A DNA stretch of 64,000 nt from Lyngbya aestuarii BL J (GTDB taxonomy: Bacteria > Cyanobacteriota > Cyanobacteriia > Cyanobacteriales > Microcoleaceae): assembly GCF_000478195.2 (NCBI RefSeq), contig NZ_AUZM01000025.1, positions 1 to 64,000 on the forward strand, given 5' to 3'. Of the stretch, positions 44,017 through 53,939 are shown one piece after another; position 1 is the stretch's first letter; each line of letters begins with the position of its first letter. A program made the position numbers and the translations under genes. Under the pieces are notes generated by a model. The model did no database searches and was not told where the DNA came from. It saw nothing but the letters and a program-made list of their open reading frames with translations.

Positions 44017-45210
44017 ATGATGCCTGCAAGTTTGGTAAATATTCTATTGATAGAAGATAGCTTGGCTGAAGCCCGCTTCCTGCAAGAATTGCTCAAAGGT
44101 TCCAAGCTAGACTCTTGTAATCTGATTCATGTCAAACGACTGACTGAAGCCGTTCATCTGCTCACCGACGAACAAGCCCTTGTCTATGATGTGATTTTAC
44201 TTGACTTAACTCTCCCCGATAGTCAGGGACTCGGATCAATTCAGCCCCTTTTGCAATTTGCTCCGAGTGTTCCGATTGTCGTTTTAACAAATACTAATGA
44301 TGATGAACTTGCTCTCGAAGCTGTTCGACAAGGAGCGCAAGATTATCTGGTGAAACGACAAGTTAATGTCGAAACATTAGTTCGTTCTCTGCGTTATGCG
44401 ATTGAACGGAAACAAGCAATGGAATCTTTGCGGGAAGTCAATCAAAGCTTATCTCATCGGGTCAAAGAACAGACAGTAGAGTTAGTGAAAGCCAAAGAAC
44501 AACATCAACTCACCTCAGAATTTGTTTCGATGATGTCTCACGATTTTCGCAATCCCTTAAGTACCATTTTATTGTCAACAGAATTATTGCGAGATTGGGA
44601 ACAAAGTTTAAGCAAAGAGCAAAAAAGTTCGATCTTTCAACGCATTCGTTCTGCGGGTAAAAATTTGGTTCAATTATTAGATGAAGTGATTTTAGTCGGT
44701 CAAGCCGATGTTGATCGCTTAGAATGTTTACCGACCCCTCTAGATTTAGAATCTTTTTGTCAACAATTAGTCGAAGAAGCCCAACTGGAAGCCAGTTCTC
44801 AACACCAAGTCGAATTAAAAATGCAAGGAGAATTTGCAGAAACATTATGGGATGAAAGCCTGTTACGACATATTTTTAGTAATTTATTCGCCAATGCGAT
44901 TAAATATTCTCCTCAAGGCGGTATGATTCAGTTAGAAGTGATGGCTCAAGATAATATTGCCATTTTTCATCTCATTGATCACGGGATTGGCATTCCACCT
45001 CATGATCTTGTAAAATTATTTCAAGCTTTTCATCGCGCCAGTAACGTCGGTAAAATTTCCGGTACAGGTTTAGGATTAGCCATTGTTCAGCGCTGTGTTG
45101 AGGCTCATGGGGGCGAAATTGCGGTTGAAAGTGAAGTCGGGGTTGGTACCACTTTTGTAGTAAAATTACCTTTAGTCTATTCTTGTTCTACAACTTTACT
45201 AGAAATGTGA
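44017..45210 (+). CDS. Hybrid receiver-histidine kinase
   Basis: A 397-residue product from the ATG at 44017, preceded by AAGGAA. The frame is open to a TTG at 43912, but the receiver domain begins only at LVNILLIEDSLAEARFL. Phospho-Asp lies in VILLDLTLPDSQG and Lys in YLVKRQVN. A coiled-coil linker follows, then HisKA with SMMSHDFRNPLSTIL (His about 175) and HATPase with NLFANAIKYS, DHGIGIPPHD and GTGLGLAIVQRCV. The N-terminal receiver suggests it is controlled by another kinase, possibly the phytochrome encoded 165 bases upstream. No DNA-binding output is present. It could also accept input through phosphorelay only; there is no sensory domain. Confidence 0.88.
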   Translation: MMPASLVNILLIEDSLAEARFLQELLKGSKLDSCNLIHVKRLTEAVHLLTDEQALVYDVILLDLTLPDSQGLGSIQPLLQFAPSVPIVVLTNTNDDELALEAVRQGAQDYLVKRQVNVETLVRSLRYAIERKQAMESLREVNQSLSHRVKEQTVELVKAKEQHQLTSEFVSMMSHDFRNPLSTILLSTELLRDWEQSLSKEQKSSIFQRIRSAGKNLVQLLDEVILVGQADVDRLECLPTPLDLESFCQQLVEEAQLEASSQHQVELKMQGEFAETLWDESLLRHIFSNLFANAIKYSPQGGMIQLEVMAQDNIAIFHLIDHGIGIPPHDLVKLFQAFHRASNVGKISGTGLGLAIVQRCVEAHGGEIAVESEVGVGTTFVVKLPLVYSCSTTLLEM

Positions 45211-45229
45211 TCAATTTTTGCTGATCGTA

Positions 45230-46882
45230 ATGAAAACTAAATCCCATAAAGTTCAACCCAAAACCCTTGAATTTTCTCGCGTTATACAATTTATTTTAGA
45301 TTATTTTAAACAAAATTACCAACTTGGATTAGTTTTGTTTGCTGGTGTATTAATGGGTCTAGCCGCAGAACCGACAGGCTTTTGGCTATTAGCATGGGTG
45401 GCGTTAGTTCCCTTGTGGCTTGTTGTTCTTCAGTCAAAAACTCACAAAATTTCGACTTTACCCTTTGCAATCGCTTGGGGAATTGGTTATCACGGCACCG
45501 TTTTATTTTGGATCACGGGAGTTCACCCCATGACTTGGTTAGGGGTTCCTTGGTTAGCTAGTTTAGCGATTGCACTGTTTTGTTGGATTTTTATTACTTT
45601 TTGGGGCGTTGGATTAGTCATTGTTTGGGCGAAAATATTATCCATTGTCAGCCGCCAAATTCCGAGTCAAAATCTCAATCATCTCTTAACTCGTGTGTTA
45701 GTTGGAACAGCCCTTTGGTGTAGTTTAGAATGGTTTTGGAGTCAAGGTTCTCTGTGGTGGTCATCCCTCTCTCTCACTCAAAGTTTTGGGAATTTAGTGA
45801 TTCTGCATCTGGGTCAAATTTCTGGCCCTAATACTGTCACTGCGGCTTTAGTTGCGGTTAATGGATTGATCACAGAAGCATGGCTAATTAACCGCTTAAA
45901 AAACAAAATAGAAATCCGAACAAAAATCATAATTTATTTACTCCCAATTTTATGTTTTTCCCTCGCCCATTTAATCGGATTTTATCTCTATAGCCAACCC
46001 TTAAAATCCAACCCAGAAACAGCGTTAAAAATTGGCATTATTCAAGGTAATATTCCTAACAAAATTAAACTCTATTCTGAGGGATGGCGTCAAGCATTAC
46101 AAGGCTACACAACCGGATACATAACCCTAGCCGATCAAGGAGTAGATGCGGTACTCACTCCCGAAACTGCACTTCCTTTTTTATGGAAAACACCCGCTCG
46201 TGATCAAAGTTCATTTTATCAAGCCATTTTAGAGAAAAAAGTTGTCGCTTGGGTGGGAAGTTATGGTCAAGAAGGAAATCGGATCAGTAATAGTTTATTT
46301 ACCGTCGATAGCGAGGGAAATATTATCAGCCAATACAATAAAGTGAACCTGGTTCCTTTGGGGGAATATATTCCGTTTGAATCCATTTTAGGTCGCTTTA
46401 TCAATCGATTATCACCCTTAGATTCTCATCTGGTTAAAGGCGATCCCAATCAACAATTTAATACTCCATTCGGTCAAGCCATTGTTGGGATTTGTTATGA
46501 TTCAACCTTTACTCGACATTTTCGCCGTCAAGCCAAAACTGGAGGAGAATTTATCTTAACTGCTTCTAATGATTCCCATTATTCAGCAGGAATGTTAGCT
46601 CAACACCATGCTCAAGATGTGATGCGAGCAATAGAAACAGATCGGTGGGCAATCAGAGCAACAAATACAGGGTATTCTGGGGTGGTTGATCCTCATGGAA
46701 AAACCCTTTGGAAATCACAAATGGATACCTATGAACTTCATATCGGGATAATTCAACCCCAACAAACCCAAACGTTGTATGTTCGGTGGGGAGATTGGTT
46801 CACCCTCGTTTTACTCATTTTAAGTATCATCGCAATTGCTGTTAATTTGGTTTTTCAAACAATATTCAGGGTTTCAGATTGA
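45230..46882 (+). CDS. lnt: Apolipoprotein N-acyltransferase
   Basis: A 550-residue protein from the ATG at 45230 (a TTG four codons upstream is less likely). About six N-terminal transmembrane helices are followed by a periplasmic nitrilase-like domain with the catalytic triad: Glu in AVLTPETALPF, Lys in YNKVNLVPLGEYIPFE and Cys in VGICYDSTF. A final transmembrane helix is near the C-terminus (FTLVLLILSIIAIAVNLVF). Lnt adds the third acyl chain to lipoproteins. The next two genes encode lipoproteins, though lnt serves all of them. It starts about 20 bases after the hybrid kinase and may be co-transcribed. Confidence 0.94.
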   Translation: MKTKSHKVQPKTLEFSRVIQFILDYFKQNYQLGLVLFAGVLMGLAAEPTGFWLLAWVALVPLWLVVLQSKTHKISTLPFAIAWGIGYHGTVLFWITGVHPMTWLGVPWLASLAIALFCWIFITFWGVGLVIVWAKILSIVSRQIPSQNLNHLLTRVLVGTALWCSLEWFWSQGSLWWSSLSLTQSFGNLVILHLGQISGPNTVTAALVAVNGLITEAWLINRLKNKIEIRTKIIIYLLPILCFSLAHLIGFYLYSQPLKSNPETALKIGIIQGNIPNKIKLYSEGWRQALQGYTTGYITLADQGVDAVLTPETALPFLWKTPARDQSSFYQAILEKKVVAWVGSYGQEGNRISNSLFTVDSEGNIISQYNKVNLVPLGEYIPFESILGRFINRLSPLDSHLVKGDPNQQFNTPFGQAIVGICYDSTFTRHFRRQAKTGGEFILTASNDSHYSAGMLAQHHAQDVMRAIETDRWAIRATNTGYSGVVDPHGKTLWKSQMDTYELHIGIIQPQQTQTLYVRWGDWFTLVLLILSIIAIAVNLVFQTIFRVSD

Positions 46883-46943
46883 AAATTGCAGGTTATAACG
46901 GAAGAGTAATGTTAAACCCTCTGAGTTAGAGCCTATTTCTAGA

Positions 46944-48344
46944 ATGAAGTTTAAACTGACTGTCATTTTATGTTTTCTGTTGAGTTTAGTCTTGGTGACT
47001 TGTTCCCAGTCAACTCCCGACCATTCTGCATCTCTTTCTACCAATAACAATAATACACCTGTTAGTATTTGGTGGACGAATGGATATTATCCAGAAGAAG
47101 ATGAAGCCATTCAGCAAATAGTTCGTCAATGGGAAGATGAAAGCGGTTTTAAAGCAGAACTGAATTTTTCAGCGGAAGAAGTTAATCTCCAACGCATCCA
47201 AGCCGCCCTAGAAGATAATAATCCACCTGATATTGTCTACAATCAAAAAGCAGAATTTGCACTAAATCCTCGTGTCGCTTGGGAAGGAAAAGGGAGTGAA
47301 GTTTCAGCCGTCATAGAACCGATTCAAGAGCGCTATACTTCGAGTGCAGTTCGTTCGACCTATTTATACAATACTCGCACTAAAAATTCCGGGTATTATG
47401 CAGTTCCAATTCATCAACAAACCTTGCATATTCACTACTGGCGAGATTTATTAAATGATGCTGGATTTACAGATAGCGATATTCCTCGAGAATGGGATAA
47501 GTTTTGGAGCTTTTGGCAACAAGTTCAAGATAAACTGCGTGAACAAGGACAAGCAGATATTTATGGAATTGGTTTGAATTTTTCAGCCGAAGCTAATGAT
47601 ACTTTTTATGAATTTGAACAGGTTTTAGCGGCCTATGGAGTGAATTTATTGGATGATCAGGGTCAATTGCAAGTTGAAAATCCTCAAGTTCGCCAAGATT
47701 TAATTCAAGTGTTAGAGTGGTTTACAGACTTCTACAAACAGGGATATGTTCCTGAAGATTCTGTTGATTGGCTTCCGGCAGATAATAACGTTAATTTCCT
47801 CAATCGCCGACTGGTCATGACATTAAATCCAACTCTCTCAATTCCCGCTTCTCAACGTTCCGATGAGCCTGTTTATCATGATCAAATTGTTACTTTAGAA
47901 TTGCCTCAAAATCCGGATGGGAGTTCACCCGAATACCTCGTTTCCGTTAAACAGATTTTGAGTTTTGCCGATTCTCCCCATGAACAGGGAGCGAAAAGTT
48001 TTCTGTCTTTTATCGTTAAACCTGAAGTCATCAATGAATATTTAAAACAATCAGCAGGGCGTTATTTTCCTGTTATGCCTGAACTCCTTTCTGATCCGTT
48101 TTGGAATAATTTAGATGATCCCCATATTTCAGTTGCTCGTCAACAATTTGCTTCTACTCGTCCGCTAAACTCCATATTATATCCGGCTTATGCTCAACTC
48201 TTTGCAGAAAATATTTGGGGTCAAGCCTTAGAAAAAATTGTCGTTGAAGGAGTCTCAGCAGAGACCGCAGCCGATCAGGTTATTCAACAAATAAAAACGA
48301 TATTTGCTCAATGGAAACAGTTAAAAATTGGAGAAAAAATATGA
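46944..48344 (+). CDS. ABC-type solute-binding lipoprotein (family 1), first of two tandem copies
   Basis: A 466-residue protein with a lipoprotein signal peptide whose lipobox is LVLVTCS (Cys about residue 20). The mature part has the fold of sugar-type family 1 binding proteins: PVSIWWTNGYYPEEDEAIQQ, NPPDIVYNQ, YYAVPIHQQTLHIHYW and AENIWGQALEKIVVEG near the end. It is closely related to the following gene along the whole length. No permease or ATPase gene is adjacent, unlike ordinary transport operons. The next genes are the paralogue and a Cache-type histidine kinase, so a role in sensing is possible. Ligand unknown. Confidence 0.88.
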   Translation: MKFKLTVILCFLLSLVLVTCSQSTPDHSASLSTNNNNTPVSIWWTNGYYPEEDEAIQQIVRQWEDESGFKAELNFSAEEVNLQRIQAALEDNNPPDIVYNQKAEFALNPRVAWEGKGSEVSAVIEPIQERYTSSAVRSTYLYNTRTKNSGYYAVPIHQQTLHIHYWRDLLNDAGFTDSDIPREWDKFWSFWQQVQDKLREQGQADIYGIGLNFSAEANDTFYEFEQVLAAYGVNLLDDQGQLQVENPQVRQDLIQVLEWFTDFYKQGYVPEDSVDWLPADNNVNFLNRRLVMTLNPTLSIPASQRSDEPVYHDQIVTLELPQNPDGSSPEYLVSVKQILSFADSPHEQGAKSFLSFIVKPEVINEYLKQSAGRYFPVMPELLSDPFWNNLDDPHISVARQQFASTRPLNSILYPAYAQLFAENIWGQALEKIVVEGVSAETAADQVIQQIKTIFAQWKQLKIGEKI

Positions 48345-49720
48345 AGCAAAAATTGATAATTATCTTCCTCTTTTTATTCAGTTTGATTTTATCCACTTGT
48401 AGCGGAGAAATGCTACCCCAAAAAACTTCGATAAACATTAGTGATCGCCCTTTAACAATTTGGTGGAATCGGGGCTATTATCCCCAACAAGATGAAGCAA
48501 TAGAACAACTTGTTTCTGATTGGCAAAAGCAAACTAACAACTCCGTAGAGTTATTGTTTTTTAGTGAAGATGAAACTCTTTCTAAAGCAATTAAAGCAAT
48601 AGAAAATAACAATCCACCCGATATTTTGTTTTCAGAAAGAGCAGAATATACTTTGACTCCTCTGTGGGCAAAAAATGGAAAACTAGCTGATGTTTCACCC
48701 GTGATTGAGTCGATTAAAGCTCAATACACTCCGGTTGCCTTGAAATCAGCTTCACTTGATAATGATGTCACCAAGAAAAGTTCTTATTATGCTGTTCCTT
48801 TGATGCAGCAAAGTCTTCATATTCACTATTGGAAAGACTTAGTTAAACAAATAGGTTTACAAGACTCAATTCCTCAAGATTGGCAAGGGTTTTGGAATTA
48901 TTGGAAACAGGCTCAAGAAACTTTATTACTGCAAGGACGAAGCGATATTTATGCGATGGGCATACCCATATCTGTGGCTTCTTCTGATACTTATTGGGTA
49001 TTTGAACAGATTCTCGAAGCTTATGATGTTCGACTGATTGATTCTCAGGGTAAACTTAAACTCGATAAACCTCAAGTTAAAGCCGGAATTACCGAAGCGT
49101 TAACATGGCTGACTAATCTTTATAAAGCCGGATATATCCCGCCTAATTCTATTAACTGGTTAAATGCAGATAATAACACCACTTTCCTCAATAAAATGAC
49201 CCTAATGACCTTAAATGTGAGTTTATCCATTCCCGGTTCACAACAACAAGATGAAGATATCTATCTCAATCAAATGGCAACGATACAATTTCCGAATAAA
49301 CCGAGTGGAGAGCCGATGAAATCCCTAACTTCAATAAAACAAGCTTTGATTTTTGCCGCTTCTCCCAATCAAACCCTAGCCCAAGAATTTCTGACTTATT
49401 TAGTCCAACCGGATCATTTAGAACAATATATTAAAGGAGCCGCAGGACGATATTTTCCAGTCATGCCGGAACTCTTTTCTGATCCATTTTGGAATAATCC
49501 AAATAATCCTCATGTTTATGAAGCAGCGAAACAACTACGGCAGGGTAAAACTCGTTCTTTGTATCAAGTTTTAAATCCCGCTTACGCTCAAGTCTCTACT
49601 GAAAATATTTGGGGTGAAGCCCTTCAGCAAGTTGTCGTTAATGATGTTTTGCCAAGTGTTGCCGTTGATCAAGCAATTGAACGGATTAAAGAAATTTTTG
49701 CTGAATGGAAAACTACTTAA
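48341..49720 (+). CDS. ABC-type solute-binding lipoprotein (family 1), second tandem copy
   Basis: A 459-residue product. ATG at 48341 overlaps the previous stop as ATGA, follows GGAG, and begins the signal peptide MKQKLIIIFLFLFSLIL with lipobox LILSTCS. The body repeats the pattern of its neighbour (LTIWWNRGYYPQQDEAIEQ, YYAVPLMQQSLHIHYWKD, GRYFPVMPELFSDPFWNN, ENIWGEALQQVVVND), clear evidence of tandem duplication. Ligand-site residues differ in places, so the copies may bind different compounds. The histidine kinase gene follows after 18 bases. Confidence 0.88.
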   Translation: MKQKLIIIFLFLFSLILSTCSGEMLPQKTSINISDRPLTIWWNRGYYPQQDEAIEQLVSDWQKQTNNSVELLFFSEDETLSKAIKAIENNNPPDILFSERAEYTLTPLWAKNGKLADVSPVIESIKAQYTPVALKSASLDNDVTKKSSYYAVPLMQQSLHIHYWKDLVKQIGLQDSIPQDWQGFWNYWKQAQETLLLQGRSDIYAMGIPISVASSDTYWVFEQILEAYDVRLIDSQGKLKLDKPQVKAGITEALTWLTNLYKAGYIPPNSINWLNADNNTTFLNKMTLMTLNVSLSIPGSQQQDEDIYLNQMATIQFPNKPSGEPMKSLTSIKQALIFAASPNQTLAQEFLTYLVQPDHLEQYIKGAAGRYFPVMPELFSDPFWNNPNNPHVYEAAKQLRQGKTRSLYQVLNPAYAQVSTENIWGEALQQVVVNDVLPSVAVDQAIERIKEIFAEWKTT

Positions 49721-49738
49721 ATAGGAATTAACTTAAGA

Positions 49739-51769
49739 ATGAAATTCTGGAAAAAAAGTCTATTAGTACAGCTTGTTGGCTCATTTTTGCTCCTCTCGTT
49801 GGTGATTGTTGCTTTAGTGGGTTCTGTTGCTTTTTATCAAGCTAAAGCCTCTTTAAAGCAATCCGTTTTTGATCGACTGAGTTCAGCTGCCTCCCTGAAA
49901 GAACAAGAGTTAAATCGTTGGGCAAGAGATCAAAGCCTGACGGTATTATCATTAGCTCAGTTGCCCGAAATCCGTAGTCAAGCAGAAGCTCTTTTAAGTA
50001 ACTCTGATAGGGAATCTAATCAAAGTTTTTTACAAGATAGTTTAACAGCTTTTATCAAGCATCAAACAGGCTTAAAAGAGATTTTTATTCTCTCCCGTTC
50101 GGGTCGAGTTTTAGCTTCAAATAATTCGACTCAAATTGGCTTATATAAACCTTTAGTTCAATATAGTTTAGTCACGCCGGACTCAACAGAAGGATTTATT
50201 TCTAATTTTTATCGTTCACCGGAGACTGGACAGCCTGAAATTACCTTTGCAATTCCGCTTTTAAATGCTGAAAATAAACAACAGGGAATTCTTGCGGCTC
50301 ATTTAAATTTAGATCGAATTGATCAAATTATTCGTCAAAATACAGGCTTAGGAAGTACAGGAGAAACCTATTTAGTAGGAAACGTGGGGAGCAGTTTATC
50401 CAGTCGTTATGTTTTTCTCTCTACTCAAAAATCAAACTTAAAAGAATTTTCTGAAGGCATTGAAAGTTGGTCAATTCAAAAAGCTATGCAGGGAAAAAGT
50501 GGTCGCGGATTTTATCTAAATTATCGGGGTACACCTGTGATTGGAGTTTATTATGCTTTACCTGGACAAGATTTAGCTTTAATTGCAGAACAAACTCAAG
50601 TCGAAGCATTTGCTCCGGCTCGAAAACTAGCCACTTCAATTTTAATCAGTGGTTTATTTTTATCGAGTCTAATGGCAGTGGGAATGTTAATATTAGGTCG
50701 TCAAATTGTTAAACCGATTAAAGCAATTGCTCAAACGGCTCGTTTAGTGAGTAAAGGAGATTTGAATCAAACAGCACCTGTACTGAGTAATAATGAAATT
50801 GGAGTGCTAGCGGGTACATTTAACCAGATGATCAAACAGTTGAGATTATCCTATCAACAGTTAGCCGATTATAGTCATACCTTAGAAGAAAATGTTGAGC
50901 AGAGAACGCAGGAAATTCGTCACAAAAATCAAGATTTAGAAGCGACCTTAAAAGAACTGAAAAAAGCCCAAACTAAACTGGTTCAACAAGAAAAAATGGC
51001 AAGTTTAGGTCAGCTTGTTGCTGGAATTGCCCATGAGATTAATAATCCCGTTAACTTTATTTATGGAAATGTAGAACCGGCTTATGAATATGCTCAGGAT
51101 TTGTTAAATTTAATTCGGCTTTATCAACAAAACTATCCTCAGCCCTCTCAAGAAATTATTGATGAAATTGAGGAAATTGACTTAGCATTTATTCAAGAAG
51201 ACTTTGTGCAGTTATTAAATTCTATGAAGGACGGATCTGAACGGATTAAAGATATTGTTTTATCTCTGCGAAATTTTTCTCGACTAGATGAATCTGAACA
51301 AAAACAGGTTGATATTCATCAAGGAATTGAAAGCACCCTTCGTATTTTACAAAGCCGCCTGAAATCTCAATCAGAAGGGTCTGAAATTAAAGTCATTAAA
51401 CAATATGGTAAACTGCCTCTCGTGAACTGTTATCCTGGTCAACTTAATCAAGTTTATATGAATCTTATCAGCAATGCAATTGATGCTTTAGAACCAGATG
51501 ATCAAGTGAACAATCCTGAAATTAATATCTGTACAACGGTGATCAATGATCACATTGAAATTCGGATTGCTGATAATGGTTCAGGGATTAAACCCGAAAT
51601 ATTAGAACAAATCTTTGATCCATTTTTCACAACAAAACCCGTTGGAAAAGGAACGGGTCTAGGTTTATCAATTAGTTATCAAATTATTGTAGAAAAGCAC
51701 AAAGGACAGCTTCTCTGTCATTCTAAACGGGGAAAAGGAACAGAATTTAGGATTAAACTACCGATTTAA
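49739..51769 (+). CDS. Histidine kinase with extracytoplasmic Cache-type sensor
   Basis: A 676-residue membrane kinase. The first transmembrane helix (about 10-30) is followed by a double-Cache-like periplasmic domain (about 35-295), a second helix (about 300-322), HAMP (about 323-378, [19 protein letters not shown]), a coiled coil and a kinase core. The core has His about 432 in [38 protein letters not shown] and [12 protein letters not shown]. This belongs to the large group with the HEINNP H-box. Its gene is 18 bases behind two solute-binding lipoprotein genes, so the Cache domain may sense ligand-loaded binding protein. No response regulator gene is next to it. Confidence 0.9.
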   Translation: MKFWKKSLLVQLVGSFLLLSLVIVALVGSVAFYQAKASLKQSVFDRLSSAASLKEQELNRWARDQSLTVLSLAQLPEIRSQAEALLSNSDRESNQSFLQDSLTAFIKHQTGLKEIFILSRSGRVLASNNSTQIGLYKPLVQYSLVTPDSTEGFISNFYRSPETGQPEITFAIPLLNAENKQQGILAAHLNLDRIDQIIRQNTGLGSTGETYLVGNVGSSLSSRYVFLSTQKSNLKEFSEGIESWSIQKAMQGKSGRGFYLNYRGTPVIGVYYALPGQDLALIAEQTQVEAFAPARKLATSILISGLFLSSLMAVGMLILGRQIVKPIKAIAQTARLVSKGDLNQTAPVLSNNEIGVLAGTFNQMIKQLRLSYQQLADYSHTLEENVEQRTQEIRHKNQDLEATLKELKKAQTKLVQQEKMASLGQLVAGIAHEINNPVNFIYGNVEPAYEYAQDLLNLIRLYQQNYPQPSQEIIDEIEEIDLAFIQEDFVQLLNSMKDGSERIKDIVLSLRNFSRLDESEQKQVDIHQGIESTLRILQSRLKSQSEGSEIKVIKQYGKLPLVNCYPGQLNQVYMNLISNAIDALEPDDQVNNPEINICTTVINDHIEIRIADNGSGIKPEILEQIFDPFFTTKPVGKGTGLGLSISYQIIVEKHKGQLLCHSKRGKGTEFRIKLPI

Positions 51770-51784
51770 ACTCCGCAAATTAGA

Positions 51785-52198
51785 TTAAGTTGAAGCAGCA
51801 ATTGCCGCAATTATACCCAGAACAAATAAGATAGCGAAGAACACTAAAGCAATAATCACTAACCAGTATTGCAAAGTATAAAGTTTACGAAGTTCACCCA
51901 AAGCAATCATTAAATTCTCAATATCTGTTCCCGCAGTTGTGACAATTTGTTTGAATGCTTTTGCTGCATTTCTAGTCCAGGTACCAATTAGTAATGAGAA
52001 AAATCCTTGAATCAGATTATTCAGAACAATAACTGTTTTTTCAGAAGCCGCGAGAGCCGTAAATAAATTCACAACTCCCACTACAATTCCCAACACACCA
52101 ATCACAATTAATAGAATCGCTACAAAATTCATTTTTTTGGCTAAATCACCAATTAACTCATTTTGACTGCTGCTAAACTCATACCCCGATGGTGTCAT
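51785..52198 (-). CDS. Small membrane protein, unknown
   Basis: A 137-residue protein with two or three membrane segments: about 24-48 (FVAILLIVIGVLGIVVGVVN), a weaker one at about 58-80, and about 112-135 (YWLVIIALVFFAILFVLGII). A polar stretch with DIENLMIALGELRKLYTLQ lies between. Similar short proteins occur in cyanobacteria without assigned role. It is convergent with the preceding kinase gene, only 15 bases apart. Confidence 0.65.
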   Translation of the reverse strand: MTPSGYEFSSSQNELIGDLAKKMNFVAILLIVIGVLGIVVGVVNLFTALAASEKTVIVLNNLIQGFFSLLIGTWTRNAAKAFKQIVTTAGTDIENLMIALGELRKLYTLQYWLVIIALVFFAILFVLGIIAAIAAST

Positions 52199-52429
52199 GG
52201 CATCATTCTCCGATTTTTTCTAGCTCTATCATCATTGCAGAGAGTGCCACAGCGAGCAACAGAAATTAATGTAATGTAAAAGTTTAAGCTTTAGTTAAGC
52301 AGAGATTAATCTTGGAAACCTTCTGTGCAAGGATTCCCGTCTTTACTTAAAATAAAAGAGAGTCCGTATATTTCGGGTGGATCTGCACAGCTTACTTTAA
52401 CAAAATCTTGAACTTTGATCAACTAACCC

Positions 52430-53881
52430 ATGTTAAATACCTACTCCCCCGATCACTCTCACACCATCGAGTTCAACCGTTCTGCTCAAAATCTCCATCT
52501 AGAGTCAACTTTAGAAGATCTTTCTTTGTTTGAAATTCAAGTTGATATTAATCAAAGAGGAGTGATTGTTACTCAACTTTTTGAGTCTGATTCCACCATT
52601 CCCGGTGTGATTTTGATGGATGGAAAAAAGTTCATTGGAATGATTTCTCAACGGCGATTTTTTGAACGGATGAGTCGCCCCTACGCCCGAGAATTGTTTT
52701 TAGGGCGATCGCTTCATATTTTCTACAATTTTGCTCAAACCGATTTGTTATTATTATCAGGAGATACCCCCGTTGTGGAAGCTGCCCAACAAGCTATCCG
52801 TCGTTCTCCCCATCTTCTTTATGAACCAATTGTTGTCAAACTTTCTTCTACTGAATATCGCCTACTGGAAGTTCAACAACTTCTGATTGCTCAATCTTGT
52901 ATTCATCAACTCGCAACTGAACTCCTCCGTCAAAAAACTCAAGCCCAACTCATTCAAACTGAAAAGTTAGCAACTTTGGGTCAAATGTTAGCAGGAGTTT
53001 CTCACGAAATTCGGAATCCGGTTGCTTGTATTTTAGGAAATCTTCAATGTCTTTCTAATTATTATCAAGATTTTATGGGTTTAGTCGAAACTTATGAACA
53101 AGAATTTCCGCAACCTTCCCAAGCTATCGAAGACTACAAAGACGAAATAGATTTTGAATTTACTCAACAAGACTTACCCGAAGTTTTAGACAGCATCAAA
53201 ATTTCTTCTGAACGACTCACTCACCTTGTTAACAGTCTCCGATGTTTTTCCCGAGTTGATAGTTCTAAACCAGAAAAAGTAGAGATAAACTATTGTCTAG
53301 AAAATACCCTATTAATTTTAAAAAATCGATTTGTACCGGGAATAAACTTGATTAAAAAATACGAAAAAGTTCCCCCAATCTATGGCTACCCCAATCAACT
53401 TAGTCAAGTTTTTCTTAATGTCATTTCCAACGCGATTGATGCTCTAGAAGATATAAGCCAAGACCATCCACATCTAGCAAAAATAACGATTAAAACAGAA
53501 GTTCGAGAGTGTTCTGAGATCGAAAAGCAGACGCTTAAAATTCCTTCTCATTCTCCGATGGAAACACGATTAGACTATCCTGCTGAGTATTTTGATCATT
53601 CCAGTTCACCGAATTCTAATTGTGACTGTCAAACAAAACCCTCTAATCACTTACCTTGCTGCATTTCAATTCGGATCAGTGATAATGGCCCTGGAATTCC
53701 AGCCCCTGTTTTAGAACGTATTTTTGAAACCTTTTTTACCACAAAACCTCCCGATAAAGGCACAGGTTTAGGCTTGTCTATCAGCCATGAAATTATTACT
53801 GAAAAACACCGAGGAAAATTAAATGTGATCTCCCAAGTCGGACGAGGCACAGAATTTGAAATTTTGTTACCTATTCTGTAA
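52430..53881 (+). CDS. Soluble histidine kinase with CBS-like N-terminus
   Basis: A 483-residue cytoplasmic kinase without membrane segments. Residues about 25-160 (GVILMDGKKFIGMISQRRFF and SGDTPVVEAAQQAIRRSP) look like a pair of CBS or CBS-like motifs. The kinase core has His about 191 in [38 protein letters not shown] and [12 protein letters not shown]. An insert of about 40 residues, including CDCQTKPSNHLPCC, sits within the HATPase domain before the G1 box; paired cysteines there could respond to redox or metal, which is speculation. It is related in its core to the kinase two genes upstream, suggesting duplication. Confidence 0.86.
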   Translation: MLNTYSPDHSHTIEFNRSAQNLHLESTLEDLSLFEIQVDINQRGVIVTQLFESDSTIPGVILMDGKKFIGMISQRRFFERMSRPYARELFLGRSLHIFYNFAQTDLLLLSGDTPVVEAAQQAIRRSPHLLYEPIVVKLSSTEYRLLEVQQLLIAQSCIHQLATELLRQKTQAQLIQTEKLATLGQMLAGVSHEIRNPVACILGNLQCLSNYYQDFMGLVETYEQEFPQPSQAIEDYKDEIDFEFTQQDLPEVLDSIKISSERLTHLVNSLRCFSRVDSSKPEKVEINYCLENTLLILKNRFVPGINLIKKYEKVPPIYGYPNQLSQVFLNVISNAIDALEDISQDHPHLAKITIKTEVRECSEIEKQTLKIPSHSPMETRLDYPAEYFDHSSSPNSNCDCQTKPSNHLPCCISIRISDNGPGIPAPVLERIFETFFTTKPPDKGTGLGLSISHEIITEKHRGKLNVISQVGRGTEFEILLPIL

Positions 53882-53939
53882 AATAGATTAGTTCAATGAG
53901 GTTTAAAATCTCAGGATCTAATATATGGAGATGTAGAGA

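Noticed and set aside
46944-49720. Complete sugar ABC transporter operon
   Set aside because: No permease or ATPase gene flanks the two binding-protein genes; lnt lies upstream and a histidine kinase downstream.
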